A DNA stretch of 64,000 nt from Acetobacterium tundrae (GTDB taxonomy: Bacteria; Bacillota; Clostridia; Eubacteriales; Eubacteriaceae), in the NCBI RefSeq assembly GCF_008086615.1, contig NZ_RXYB01000001.1, forward strand, positions 1 to 64,000, given 5' to 3'. Positions within the stretch are counted from its first letter, which is position 1; every line of letters begins with the position of its first letter. Positions 8,729-18,620 of the stretch are shown here, one piece after another. A program made the translations under genes and the position numbers. The notes under the pieces are model-generated. The model made no database searches. It was given only the letters and a program-made list of their open reading frames with translations, and was not told the origin of the DNA.

Positions 8729-8767
8729 AAACTGTCTTCTGGTTAAAATCGGGAGGCAGTTTTTTAT
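8729..8767 (+). terminator. Intrinsic terminator after panT-like gene
   Basis: AACTGTCTTC pairs with GGGAGGCAGTT (about 10 bp with two G-T pairs), followed by TTTTTTATTT. It closes the single-gene panT unit. Confidence 0.78.
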
Positions 8768-8901
8768 TTGATTTAAGGTTGGTTGACAAGCGGAATCCCA
8801 AAGGGTATTTCTGATACTTAAAGCTTTTCAAAAAGTCGAAAAAAATATATAATGAACATCAAGATATGAGAATGTAAAAAATGAAACATCAAGGAGAGAA
8901 G

Positions 8902-10764
8902 ATGAGAAATTGCAAACAGGTTTTTAGTCTATTGCTGATGATTTTAACGGTTTTCGGACTGTGGGGATCAACCGTTTTCGGAGCGACTGTAAATAATGAT
9001 GAAACGATTACGCTAAAGATCATCCATACCAATGATACCCATGCCCGGTATGATTACAGCGCCGATAAAACCATTGGGTATGCCAAGCTTAAAACCATCA
9101 TCAATCAGGAGAGTCCGGATTTGACCGTGGATGCCGGAGATACCTTTCATGGACTATCCTTTGCGACGATTGAAAAAGGGGGAAGCATTGCGGAAATCAT
9201 GGCGGCTGTCGGATTTGACGCCATGGCGCCGGGAAATCACGACTTCAATTATGGAAGCGCCAGGCTTTTAGAACTTGGAGCAATGGCAAATACAAAAATA
9301 TTAGGCGCCAATGTGCGTTATACCGATTCCGGAGAGCCGTTTTTCAATGATTCATATCTGATAAAAGAAATAAATGTCAACGGAGAAATCATAAAAATCG
9401 GGGTATTCGGCTTGATCAGTCCTGATATTTATTCTGATACGGCTCCCAGTAATGTTGAAGGCCTAACCTTCGGAACTGAGGAATCGATTATTGAAACGGC
9501 CAAGACTTCCGTTGTGGCTCTGAAGGCTCAGGGTTGTGATGTGATTGTGGCACTGACCCATATGGGCGATTCTAATAATGGCGAATTGATGCGAAGTGAA
9601 GTTGTTGCTCAGGAAGTCCCCGGAATTGATGTCATTGTGGATGGACATACTCACGATGTTGAGAATTCGGAAGTCAACGGAACCTTAATCGTTCAAACCG
9701 GTTGCTATTCCAGTGCGGTTGGTGAAGTTGAGATCACCTTAAAAGAGCATGATCTTGAAGAAGCAGCGGTTAGTGGAGCTGAAGGTGATAAGGACCAGAT
9801 TTCAGGACAAGCGGAAATTCCAGCGAATGACACTGAAGGCATAGCGACACAGGTGGATGAACCGTCATATACGGTCGAAAATAAAACCGAATCGCTGATT
9901 ACGGCAAGCCAGGCAACGGATGAGCTCATTCCCGCAGATCCAACAGTAGCCAATCTGATTGCGACAATCGAAGCCCGGGAAGATCCGATAAAAAATGAAG
10001 TCATTGGAAATTCGCCGGTAAAACTTGGCGGAAACAACGGGAATATCTGGGAAGATGTCCGTTTGGGAGAAGTGAACTTGGGACGCGCCCTTGCTGATAG
10101 TTATCTTTTTGGAACCGGCGCTGATGTTGCCATTGAAAATGCCGGCGGAATAAGAGCTGAAATAGCGGCAGGCGATATTACCAAAGGCCAGGTCATTGAT
10201 GTCCTTCCTTTTGGCAACTATTTAGTGACTAAAAAAGTTTCCGGCGCCGATATCTTAAATATGATGGAGACCAGTATCGAAATTGGTGTCAACAATCAAA
10301 TTGCGATGGATAAAAATGACAACTCTTGGCCGGGTAATAGTGGCAGTTATTTGCAATGGGGGGGCATTAAAGCCCAATATGATCTTAGTAAATCAAAAGG
10401 AAATCGCGTTTTTTCAGCAAAAATCGGCGGCGTGGATTTAGATCCCAATCAAATGTATTCCATCGCCTGCAATAACTATTTAGCAACCAGCAGCGATTAT
10501 CCAGAATTAGCAACAGCCAGCATCCTTAATGAATATTCGGCATGTGATGAAGTATTTACGACATATTTACAGGAAGCCGGAAGCGAACGCTTTTTAGCAG
10601 CAGTTAACAATTTAAACATTACCGCTGGAACAATGCCAGAATCGGTATCAGATCCTCAGCCGATTGCAACTGCCCAGAAACAGTCTTCAAATAATCCTAA
10701 AACAGGTTATGGTGAAGGGGATTGGTTTAGAGCATTATTGGGAGTGCTTTGTTTTTCAAGTTGA
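8902..10764 (+). CDS. Exported 5'-nucleotidase/metallophosphatase (UshA family)
   Basis: 620 residues. A signal peptide covers about residues 1-27 (basic MRNCK, then a hydrophobic core ending STVFGA). The metallophosphatase domain has HTNDTHARYD, DAGDTFHG, GNHDFNYG and VDGHTHD, which supply the dinuclear metal site. The 5'-nucleotidase C-terminal domain follows (NAGGIRAEIAAGDIT and VLPFGNYL). The expected role is dephosphorylating extracellular nucleotides. ATG at 8902 has AAGGAG just upstream; an earlier in-frame ATG at 8881 lacks one. The C-terminus holds NPKTG at residues 598-602, a sortase-type signal, but only 18 residues follow, with a short hydrophobic run and no basic tail. The wall anchor looks truncated. 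Confidence 0.9.
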   Translation: MRNCKQVFSLLLMILTVFGLWGSTVFGATVNNDETITLKIIHTNDTHARYDYSADKTIGYAKLKTIINQESPDLTVDAGDTFHGLSFATIEKGGSIAEIMAAVGFDAMAPGNHDFNYGSARLLELGAMANTKILGANVRYTDSGEPFFNDSYLIKEINVNGEIIKIGVFGLISPDIYSDTAPSNVEGLTFGTEESIIETAKTSVVALKAQGCDVIVALTHMGDSNNGELMRSEVVAQEVPGIDVIVDGHTHDVENSEVNGTLIVQTGCYSSAVGEVEITLKEHDLEEAAVSGAEGDKDQISGQAEIPANDTEGIATQVDEPSYTVENKTESLITASQATDELIPADPTVANLIATIEAREDPIKNEVIGNSPVKLGGNNGNIWEDVRLGEVNLGRALADSYLFGTGADVAIENAGGIRAEIAAGDITKGQVIDVLPFGNYLVTKKVSGADILNMMETSIEIGVNNQIAMDKNDNSWPGNSGSYLQWGGIKAQYDLSKSKGNRVFSAKIGGVDLDPNQMYSIACNNYLATSSDYPELATASILNEYSACDEVFTTYLQEAGSERFLAAVNNLNITAGTMPESVSDPQPIATAQKQSSNNPKTGYGEGDWFRALLGVLCFSS

Positions 10765-10828
10765 AGATGATTGGCAAATTGAGTCAATGCGTTTGACCGA
10801 TCATACAAATGATAGAGGAGGTGCTAAA

Positions 10829-11287
10829 ATCTCTAAACATAAAACATTTCAGGATTATATGGCGATGGCAATCGAGATTGCTCAGACCGGGGCAGAAAAA
10901 GGAGAGGTGCCCATCGGTGCAGTTTTAGTATACAAAGGAAAAATTATTGCAAAGGCCCATAACCAAAAAGAAACGCGGCCAGATCCAACTGCCCATGCAG
11001 AAATGCTGGTTATCCGGGCCGGGGCAGAAAAACTAAAACGCTGGCGTTTAAATGACTGTCAATTGTATGTAACAGCGGAGCCCTGTGTCATGTGCATGGG
11101 TGCGATTATACAAGCAAGAATACCAATGCTTGTGTATGGCGCCACTGAAAAAAAATTCGGCGGGGTTGAGTCCACAGCACGTTTAGGACAACATCCCATG
11201 CTGCCAGGAAAAATGGAAATATATGCCGGTATTTGTGAAAAACAGTGCGAAGATTTATTAAAAGATTTTTTCAAAAAAAAACGATAA
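10829..11287 (+). CDS. tadA: tRNA-specific adenosine deaminase
   Basis: TadA converts A34 to inosine in tRNA-Arg(ACG). The zinc site is clear: TAHAEM (His and catalytic Glu) and EPCVMCMGA (PCxxC). The KGEVPIGAVLV start of the domain is nearly identical to Bacillus TadA. The start is odd. A perfect AGGAGG (10816-10821) is followed after exactly seven bases by ATC (10829), which would give 152 residues and match the usual N-terminus (ISKHKTFQDYM). ATG, GTG or TTG are absent in frame there. The alternatives are ATG at 10787, with no ribosome site, or ATG at 10858, which trims the family N-terminus. I favour ATC or a sequence error. The function is secure; the start is not. Confidence 0.88.
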   Translation: MSKHKTFQDYMAMAIEIAQTGAEKGEVPIGAVLVYKGKIIAKAHNQKETRPDPTAHAEMLVIRAGAEKLKRWRLNDCQLYVTAEPCVMCMGAIIQARIPMLVYGATEKKFGGVESTARLGQHPMLPGKMEIYAGICEKQCEDLLKDFFKKKR

Positions 11288-11301
11288 GAGGAGGAACACA
11301 C

Positions 11302-12438
11302 ATGAATCAAAAATCAAAAGTTTACTTTACAACATTTCGAACGACTGGGGCAAACAATATTTTGCAAAAACTGAAAAACCTTGTATCGGAGGCAGGATTA
11401 GCAACGATTGATTTCGAAAATAAATTTGCCGCCATTAAAATCCATTTGGGCGAACCGGGAAATCTCGCTTACTTAAGACCAAATTACGCCAAGGTAATTG
11501 TTGATATGATTAAAGAAGCCGGCGGAAACCCATTTTTAACCGATTGTAATACCCTCTATGTCGGTCGTCGAAAGAACGCTTTGGAACACCTGGACGCCGC
11601 CTATGAAAACGGCTATAATCCGTTTGTGACCGGTTGCCATGTGATAATTGCAGATGGGTTAAAGGGAACAGATGATATCGAGGTACCGGTAGAGGACGGA
11701 GATTATGTTGAAAATGCGAAAATCGGTCGGGCCATTATGGATGCGGATATCATCATTTCCATGACTCACTTTAAGGGGCATGAAGATACCGGTTTTGGAG
11801 GAACTCTGAAAAATATTGGAATGGGTTCGGGATCTCGTCGTGGAAAGATGGAAATGCATTCGTCCAGCAAACCTTATGTTAAAGAAAAAAAATGTCGCAG
11901 TTGCGAGATGTGTTCAAAAATCTGTGCAATGAAGGCAATATCATATGGCGGTGATGAAGGTAAAGCAAGTATCAATCCTGATCTTTGTGTTGGCTGTGGA
12001 CGTTGTGTGGGTATTTGTCCCTTTGATGCAATTTCACCGAAATTCGATGAAAGCAGGGAGATACTCACTAAAAAAATCGCCGAATACACCAAGGCCGTTG
12101 TCGCTGGCCGCCCGCAGTTTCATATTAGTTTTGTAATGGACGTTTCACCTAACTGTGATTGTCATGTTGAAAATGATTTGCCAATTATTCAGGATGTTGG
12201 TATTTTTGCATCCATTGATCCTGTTGCGCTGGATGTTGCATGTGCTGATGCCTGTAATAAAGCTCCGATTATCAGTGGCAGCTATTTAGATGAGCAGATT
12301 CATCAACAGCATGTGAGTGATTCGAGGGAAGAAGACTGTTTTGCCTTGACCCATCCGGGAACTGACTGGAAAATATGCATCGACCATGCAGTTAAATTAG
12401 GATTGGGAAGCAAAGAATACGAAATTATAGAAGTTTAA
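11302..12438 (+). CDS. DUF362 domain protein with two 4Fe-4S clusters
   Basis: 378 residues. The first 190 form a DUF362 domain, with KIHLGEPGNLAYLRP near the start and THFKGHEDTGFGGTLKN. An inserted ferredoxin module follows (CRSCEMCSKICAMKAI and CVGCGRCVGICPFDAI, eight cysteines for two [4Fe-4S] clusters), and the C-terminus returns to DUF362 with VALDVACADAC. Such proteins are common in anaerobes; the reaction is unknown and electron transfer is only implied. ATG at 11302 sits seven bases after GAGGAGG, 14 bases after tadA, so the two are probably co-transcribed. Confidence 0.88.
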   Translation: MNQKSKVYFTTFRTTGANNILQKLKNLVSEAGLATIDFENKFAAIKIHLGEPGNLAYLRPNYAKVIVDMIKEAGGNPFLTDCNTLYVGRRKNALEHLDAAYENGYNPFVTGCHVIIADGLKGTDDIEVPVEDGDYVENAKIGRAIMDADIIISMTHFKGHEDTGFGGTLKNIGMGSGSRRGKMEMHSSSKPYVKEKKCRSCEMCSKICAMKAISYGGDEGKASINPDLCVGCGRCVGICPFDAISPKFDESREILTKKIAEYTKAVVAGRPQFHISFVMDVSPNCDCHVENDLPIIQDVGIFASIDPVALDVACADACNKAPIISGSYLDEQIHQQHVSDSREEDCFALTHPGTDWKICIDHAVKLGLGSKEYEIIEV

Positions 12439-12442
12439 AACT

Positions 12443-12467
12443 AGAAATCGATATCATGATTTCTTTC
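12443..12467 (+). terminator. Weak hairpin after the DUF362 gene
   Basis: AGAAATC (12443-12449) pairs with GATTTCT (12458-12464), followed by TTCC. A 7 bp stem with a poor T-run; a plausible but weak terminator just before the ilvC promoter. Confidence 0.35.
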
Positions 12468-12478
12468 CTATTTAGTGA

Positions 12479-12507
12479 TTGACAAAGATAATAGAAATAG
12501 ATATAAT
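12479..12507 (+). promoter_or_regulatory. Sigma-A-type promoter of the ilvC T-box unit
   Basis: TTGACA (12479-12484), a 17-base spacer and TATAAT (12502-12507): both hexamers match consensus. Transcription should start near 12514, just ahead of the T-box leader, so control is expected to rest with the RNA and not with promoter strength. Confidence 0.85.
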
Positions 12508-12534
12508 GACAAAAAGATAAGCAAAGTAAACAAA

Positions 12535-12834
12535 TAAAACAACGGCGATGACCAAGAGAAAGATACCAAATATTGTTTTTAAGAGAGTTGGAGACTGGTG
12601 TAATTCCAATAATTCAATGGTATGTAATACTCGCTTGCGAGCTGCCAACCTGAAAATTTACCAAATTAGTAGGGAAGGCCGTAATCCGTTTTGGAAAGTC
12701 AGCGTTAAATGACTATGGTTAGGTTCGCGCTATGCGTTCAGACCAGAAGAGGGAATAGTTGTGAGGCTATTTCATACTTAGAGTGGTACCGTGGATAATA
12801 TATCCGCCTCTGTTATAACAGAGGTGGATTTTTT
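12535..12834 (+). promoter_or_regulatory. T-box leader, probably sensing uncharged tRNA-Leu
   Basis: All T-box parts are present in order. Stem I has the AAGAGAG...GGAGACTGGTG upper region and a kink-turn-like base (GGCGATGAC against GCGAGCTGCC). The specifier loop lies between helix TGGTAT (pairing with ATACCA) and CTTG (pairing with CAAG). In that loop CTC (12630-12632) is followed by G, the usual position of codon plus purine, so the specifier reads leucine. The T-box sequence GTGGTACCGTGGATA (around 12783-12797) and a terminator follow. Uncharged tRNA-Leu would favour the antiterminator and turn on ilvC and perhaps the rest of the cluster. Element identity is secure; the specifier assignment rests on hand folding. 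Confidence 0.92.
12802..12834 (+). terminator. T-box-controlled terminator
   Basis: ATCCGCCTCTGTTA and TAACAGAGGTGGAT (12802-12829) form a near-perfect 14-base inverted repeat, followed by TTTTT. Its 5' arm overlaps the region after the T-box sequence that would otherwise join the antiterminator. Confidence 0.9.
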
Positions 12835-12933
12835 GACGTTTCATCCAAATCTTTGATTTGGCAAATGAAACTAATGCATGAGGTTGTGGCCCCCTTAAAG
12901 GCCACAACTTTCGTAGACGTTTCATCCAAATCT
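12835..12933 (+). repeat. Repeated hairpin element between T-box terminator and ilvC
   Basis: An 18-base sequence, GACGTTTCATCCAAATCT, occurs twice (12835-12852 and 12916-12933). The first copy folds with the adjacent GATTTGG-CAA-ATGAAAC (12855-12871) into a 14 bp bulged hairpin. A second hairpin, GTTGTGGCC/GGCCACAAC (12883-12908), lies between the copies. The second copy could pair with 12855-12871 instead, so two exclusive folds are possible. No protein is encoded here. Function unknown; see findings. Confidence 0.75.
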
Positions 12934-13037
12934 ATGTACTATTTTTAAGCCAATCATGGTATCCGTTGTATATAATAATCACTTAAAAAGTGGATTTATA
13001 TAAATTAAGAAAGATTAAAAATTTAGGAGGAAATTAA

Positions 13038-14033
<996 letters not shown>

Positions 14034-14069
14034 CTCAGACCGATTAAATTTATAATTTTTCACATGATC

Positions 14070-14096
14070 AGGGCAGAAGACCTTCTGCCCTTTTTT
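14070..14096 (+). terminator. Intrinsic terminator between ilvC and leuA
   Basis: AGGGCAGAA (14070-14078) pairs with TTCTGCCCT (14083-14091) across GACC, and the stem runs into TTTTTT. Only 46 bases separate it from leuA, so downstream genes need read-through or a promoter not obvious to me. Confidence 0.85.
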
Positions 14097-14142
14097 AAAA
14101 CATAAAATAAATCATTATTTTTAAATAATAGGAGGAGATGCA

Positions 14143-15684
14143 ATGAGCAGAACAATTAAAATATTTGATACCACCCTTCGGGATGGGGAACAATCGCCAG
14201 GCTGTAGCATGAACTTAAAAGAAAAATTAGAGATGGCAAAACAACTCGAACGTCTTAATGTTGATATCATAGAAGCGGGTTTTGCCATTGCTTCTCCCGG
14301 TGATTTTGAATCCGTAAAACTGGTTGCCAAAGAAATAAGAGATGTCACAATTGCAAGTTTAGCAAGAAGCACAGAAAAAGACATTATGACAGCTCACGAA
14401 GCACTAAAAGGAGCTGCCAACCCGAGACTTCATTATTTCCTGGCAACGTCAGATATACACATGAAGTATAAGCTGCGAATGTCTCCAGAGGAAGTATTAG
14501 CACAGGCCATCGCAATGGCACGGTTTGCCAGAAATATTTTTGGTGAGATTGAATTTTCAGCAGAGGATGCCTCCCGGACTCGTCCGGATTTTTTGTATCG
14601 AATACTGGAAGGCGTAATTAATGAAGGCGTGACAATTGTTAATGTCCCTGATACAGTGGGTTATGCAACTCCTGAGGAACATTTTAAGTTTATTGAAGGT
14701 ATTCGAAACAATGTGCCGAACATCGATAAAGCGACAATTTCAGTCCATGTCCATAATGACTTGGGTTTGGGTGTCGCAAATACGTTAGCGGCAGTCCAGG
14801 CAGGCGCCGGACAGGCTGAATGTACGGTGAATGGGATTGGCGAACGGGCAGGAAACGCAGCGTTGGAAGAAATCGTCATGGCTTTAAAAACGCGTAAAGA
14901 TATTTACCAGGTCGAAACAAACATTAAAACGACTGAGATTTATCGCTCCAGTCGATTGTTAACCAAATTAACTGGAGTAAAAGTTCAACCCAATAAAGCG
15001 ATTGTCGGAGAAAATGCTTTTGCTCATGAAGCCGGAATTCATCAACATGGTATGATGGCCAATAAGGAAACTTATGAAATTATGACGCCAGAATCGATTG
15101 GATTAAAAGAAACAAAAATGGTCTTAGGCAAGCATTCCGGAAAGCATGCTTTTGTCGAAAAACTGGATTCTTTGGGATACAGCAATTTTACATCTGAAGA
15201 AGTGATCGAGCTTTTTGAACAGTTTAAAGTTTTAGCGGATAAGAAAAAAGATATTTCGGATAAAGATATCTTAGCCTTAGTGGAACAAAAACAGTTGGCT
15301 ATTCCAGAAGTCTATTCCCTTGATCGTTTCATTATCAGTACCGGAAATACTATTTCAACAGCTGCAACCATTCGATTAAGAAAAAATGGCAACTTAATAG
15401 AAGGGGTGTCTTTGGCAGATGGCCCCATCAGTGCTGGATTTAAAGCCATCAGCGAATTGGTGGAGTATGAGCTAACATTAATTGATTATGGTGTTGAGGC
15501 GGTTACCGATGGTACCGATGCTCAGGGCGAAGCGCATGTAAAAATATCTGACGGTACCCATGTTTATCATGGCCGGGGTTTAAGCACGGATATTATTGAT
15601 GCCAGTTTAAAAGCTTATGTCGATGCAGTCAATCAAATGCTGTATATTAAAGAAACCGAAGATCAAAATCGTTCAAATGCCTGA
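14143..15684 (+). CDS. leuA: 2-isopropylmalate synthase
   Basis: 513 residues, the typical length of the clostridial/Bacillus enzyme. It condenses acetyl-CoA with 2-oxoisovalerate, the committed step to leucine. The N-terminal TIM barrel has DTTLRDGEQSPGC and the HVHNDLGLGVAN metal-binding motif. The C-terminal regulatory (LeuA dimer) domain spans about residues 390-505 and is the site of leucine feedback inhibition in the family. Start ATG with TAGGAGGAG upstream. cimA follows after 15 bases. Confidence 0.96.
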   Translation: MSRTIKIFDTTLRDGEQSPGCSMNLKEKLEMAKQLERLNVDIIEAGFAIASPGDFESVKLVAKEIRDVTIASLARSTEKDIMTAHEALKGAANPRLHYFLATSDIHMKYKLRMSPEEVLAQAIAMARFARNIFGEIEFSAEDASRTRPDFLYRILEGVINEGVTIVNVPDTVGYATPEEHFKFIEGIRNNVPNIDKATISVHVHNDLGLGVANTLAAVQAGAGQAECTVNGIGERAGNAALEEIVMALKTRKDIYQVETNIKTTEIYRSSRLLTKLTGVKVQPNKAIVGENAFAHEAGIHQHGMMANKETYEIMTPESIGLKETKMVLGKHSGKHAFVEKLDSLGYSNFTSEEVIELFEQFKVLADKKKDISDKDILALVEQKQLAIPEVYSLDRFIISTGNTISTAATIRLRKNGNLIEGVSLADGPISAGFKAISELVEYELTLIDYGVEAVTDGTDAQGEAHVKISDGTHVYHGRGLSTDIIDASLKAYVDAVNQMLYIKETEDQNRSNA

Positions 15685-15699
15685 TAAAGGAGGATTGGA

Positions 15700-17298
15700 A
15701 TGTCTGAAAAAATAATAATCTTCGACTCAACACTGAGAGATGGCGCCCAGGCAGAAGGAATTTCTTTTTCTGTTGAAGACAAAATTCGAGTTATGGAAAC
15801 CCTGGATAAAATTGGGGTAGATTATATTGAAGCCGGCAATCCCGGTTCCAATCCAAAAGATATAGAATTTTTCAATCGTATCAAAGGGATGCAATTGAAA
15901 CATGCCAAACTGGTTGCTTTCGGCAGCACCCGTCGCGGTGGCATTGCGGTTGAAGAAGATGCAAATCTAAAGGCGATACTGGAAACCCAAACTCCGGCAG
16001 TGGCAATTTTTGGGAAGAGCTGGACGTTTCACATTACCGATATTATTAAAACAACACTAGAAGAAAATCTGCGGATGATCGAAGAAACAATGGCTTATCT
16101 TAAGGCAAAGGGCAAAGATGTGACCTTTGATGCCGAGCATTTCTTTGATGGATACAAAAACGATCCCGTTTATGCGATTGAATCACTATTGGCGGCGCAG
16201 GCAGGTGGAGCCGATTGTCTGGCCTTGTGTGATACCAATGGCGGAACTCTTCCCGTTGAGATTCAGGAGATTGTTACCGATGTGCGAAAGAAACTGGATA
16301 TTCCATTAGGCATTCATTGCCATAATGATAGTGGGGTGGCGGTGGCCAACTCCCTTATGGCGGTTCAAGCCGGTGCGAGACAGGTCCAGGGGACTTTCCT
16401 TGGGTATGGCGAACGTTGCGGTAATGCGAACTTATCCTCCATTATTCCGAATCTTCAATTGAAGCTGGGATACAATTGCTTGGCCGAAGATGAACTTTTA
16501 AAGCTGACATCATCAGCGATCCGGATTGCCGAAATTTCAAATTATATTTTGAGTGGAAGAGAACCTTTTGTTGGAAAATCCGCCTTTGCCCATAAGGGTG
16601 GAATGCACATTGATGCCGTCATGAAAAATCCGGCATCTTTTGAGCATGTTCCCCCGGAATCAGTTGGCAATGAACGGCGGATATTAATGTCTGAAGTTTC
16701 CGGCCGGAGCACCATTATTCAGCTAATTAACGAAGTGGATCCCAGCTTAACCAAAAAGTCTGAGGAAACAACTCGGGTGATGGATCGAATTAAGGAATTG
16801 GAATACCAGGGCTATCAATTTGAAGGAGCCGAAAGCAGTGTAAAACTCTTGATTCGCAAGGAACTTGGTAAATACAAACCGTTTTTCACACTGGAAGACT
16901 TCAAAACGATTGGCGAACAGCCACATACGAAAGAAGGCCTTAGTTCTTCGGCCGTGGTTAAAATCAATGTTGATGGACAATCCGAAATCAATGCAGCTGA
17001 AGGTGATGGACCGGTGAATGCCTTGGACAAGGCATTGAGAAAAGCTCTGGAAGTGTTTTTTCCCAAAATAAGCGAGGTTCGGTTGACCGACTTTAAAGTT
17101 CGGGTCATCGATTCGAAAGCGGCCACTGCTTCAAAAGTACGGGTCCTTATCGAAAGTTCCGATGGCGTCGATATCTGGACAAATGTCGGTGTTTCTACGG
17201 ACGTTATTGAGGCTAGTCTGATCGCCCTTATTGATTCCATTGAGTATAAACTTTTAAACGATATGGAACGCAAGCTGAAAGAATATAAATTAATGTAA
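15700..17298 (+). CDS. cimA: (R)-citramalate synthase
   Basis: 532 residues, the size of the CimA branch of the LeuA superfamily. The start SEKIIIFDSTLRDGAQAEGI has GAQ where LeuA has GEQ, a hallmark of CimA, and HCHNDSGVAVAN supplies the metal ligands. The enzyme joins pyruvate and acetyl-CoA to citramalate, which leuCD and leuB then carry to 2-oxobutyrate for isoleucine, bypassing threonine. A C-terminal regulatory domain is present, where isoleucine inhibition is usual. AAAGGAGG precedes the ATG. No ilvA is seen in the window, consistent with this route. A homocitrate synthase role is less likely given the motif. Confidence 0.92.
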   Translation: MSEKIIIFDSTLRDGAQAEGISFSVEDKIRVMETLDKIGVDYIEAGNPGSNPKDIEFFNRIKGMQLKHAKLVAFGSTRRGGIAVEEDANLKAILETQTPAVAIFGKSWTFHITDIIKTTLEENLRMIEETMAYLKAKGKDVTFDAEHFFDGYKNDPVYAIESLLAAQAGGADCLALCDTNGGTLPVEIQEIVTDVRKKLDIPLGIHCHNDSGVAVANSLMAVQAGARQVQGTFLGYGERCGNANLSSIIPNLQLKLGYNCLAEDELLKLTSSAIRIAEISNYILSGREPFVGKSAFAHKGGMHIDAVMKNPASFEHVPPESVGNERRILMSEVSGRSTIIQLINEVDPSLTKKSEETTRVMDRIKELEYQGYQFEGAESSVKLLIRKELGKYKPFFTLEDFKTIGEQPHTKEGLSSSAVVKINVDGQSEINAAEGDGPVNALDKALRKALEVFFPKISEVRLTDFKVRVIDSKAATASKVRVLIESSDGVDIWTNVGVSTDVIEASLIALIDSIEYKLLNDMERKLKEYKLM

Positions 17299-17339
17299 AT
17301 TGAAACAATTTTTTCGAAATTAGAAGGAGATGAGTGACA

Positions 17340-18620
17340 TTGGGAATGACGATGACTCAGAAAATATTAGCAGCCCATGCCGGGTTGAACGAGGTAAAAC
17401 CAGGAGATTTAATCATGGCAGATTTGGACCTGGTGTTGGGAAATGATATTACAGCACCAGTAGCGATTGATGTATTTGAAGGTATCAATGCTGAAACGGT
17501 ATTTGATAAAGATAAGATAGTGCTGGTTCCAGATCATTTTGCTCCAAATAAAGATATTAAAGCAGCAGAACAATGTAAAAAGATGAGACTATTTGCGAAA
17601 AAACATGACATCACAAACTATTTTGAAATTGGCCAAATGGGCGTGGAACATGCACTTCTTCCTGAAAAAGGACTGGTGGTTGCCGGCGATTTGGTTATCG
17701 GTGCAGATTCCCATACTTGTACTTACGGTGCCTTGGGAGCTTTTTCAACCGGTGTCGGCAGCACCGATATGGCGGCTGGCATGGCAACGGGAAAAGCTTG
17801 GTTTAAAGTTCCCGCAGCAATAAAATTTGTGCTCAAAGGAAAATTTAATAAGTACGTTTCAGGTAAAGATTTAATTCTTCATATCATTGGCATGATTGGC
17901 GTGGACGGCGCTCTTTACAAATCCATGGAATTTGTTGGCGAAGGAATTGCAAATCTTAGGATGGATGATCGTTTCACCATTGCAAACATGGCGATTGAAG
18001 CTGGTGCGAAGAATGGCATCTTTATTGTGGATGAGCAAACCATTGAGTATATAACCGCGCATTCTCAGAAAGAATACACGGTTTATGCAGCCGATGACGA
18101 TGCCGAATACGATAAGATCATCGAAATTGATTTATCAACGATTAAACCCACTGTTGCTTTTCCTCATTTGCCTGAAAACACCAGGACAACAGATGAAATC
18201 ACTGAACCTGTTTATATTGATCAAGTGGTTATCGGATCTTGTACGAATGGCCGATTGTCAGATTTTGCGAAAGCAGCAAAGATTTTTGAGGGACATAAGG
18301 TTGCTAAAGGCATTCGCACAATCATTATTCCCGCAACCCAGAAAATTTATTTACAGTGTATGGAACTTGGCTATTTTAAAACTTTTGTCGAAGCAGGAGC
18401 CACGGTGAGTGCACCAACTTGTGGACCTTGTTTAGGCGGTCATATGGGTATCCTTGCTAGTGGTGAACGTTGTGTTTCCACTACGAACCGAAATTTTGTT
18501 GGACGGATGGGTCATGTGGACTCAGAAGTATATTTGGCAAATCCTGAGGTAGCAGCAGCTTCTGCTATTTTAGGCCGGATTGCAGATCCAACGGAATTAT
18601 CGAAAAAGGAGAAATTATGA
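17340..18620 (+). CDS. leuC: 3-isopropylmalate dehydratase, large subunit
   Basis: Aconitase-family [4Fe-4S] protein of about 426 residues, the shorter type that pairs with a small Leu[10 protein letters not shown] and [13 protein letters not shown] give the three cluster cysteines. It isomerises 2- to 3-isopropylmalate and also handles the citramalate pathway. Starts compete: GTG 17334, TTG 17340 and ATG 17346. TTG gives [15 protein letters not shown], the usual family N-terminus, with AAGGAG ten bases ahead, and is chosen. It overlaps leuD by four bases (ATGA). Confidence 0.95.
   Translation: MGMTMTQKILAAHAGLNEVKPGDLIMADLDLVLGNDITAPVAIDVFEGINAETVFDKDKIVLVPDHFAPNKDIKAAEQCKKMRLFAKKHDITNYFEIGQMGVEHALLPEKGLVVAGDLVIGADSHTCTYGALGAFSTGVGSTDMAAGMATGKAWFKVPAAIKFVLKGKFNKYVSGKDLILHIIGMIGVDGALYKSMEFVGEGIANLRMDDRFTIANMAIEAGAKNGIFIVDEQTIEYITAHSQKEYTVYAADDDAEYDKIIEIDLSTIKPTVAFPHLPENTRTTDEITEPVYIDQVVIGSCTNGRLSDFAKAAKIFEGHKVAKGIRTIIIPATQKIYLQCMELGYFKTFVEAGATVSAPTCGPCLGGHMGILASGERCVSTTNRNFVGRMGHVDSEVYLANPEVAAASAILGRIADPTELSKKEKL

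Noticed and set aside
12627-12629. ATA (isoleucine) as T-box specifier
   Set aside because: It lies too far from the lower helix; CTC followed by G sits at the expected place.
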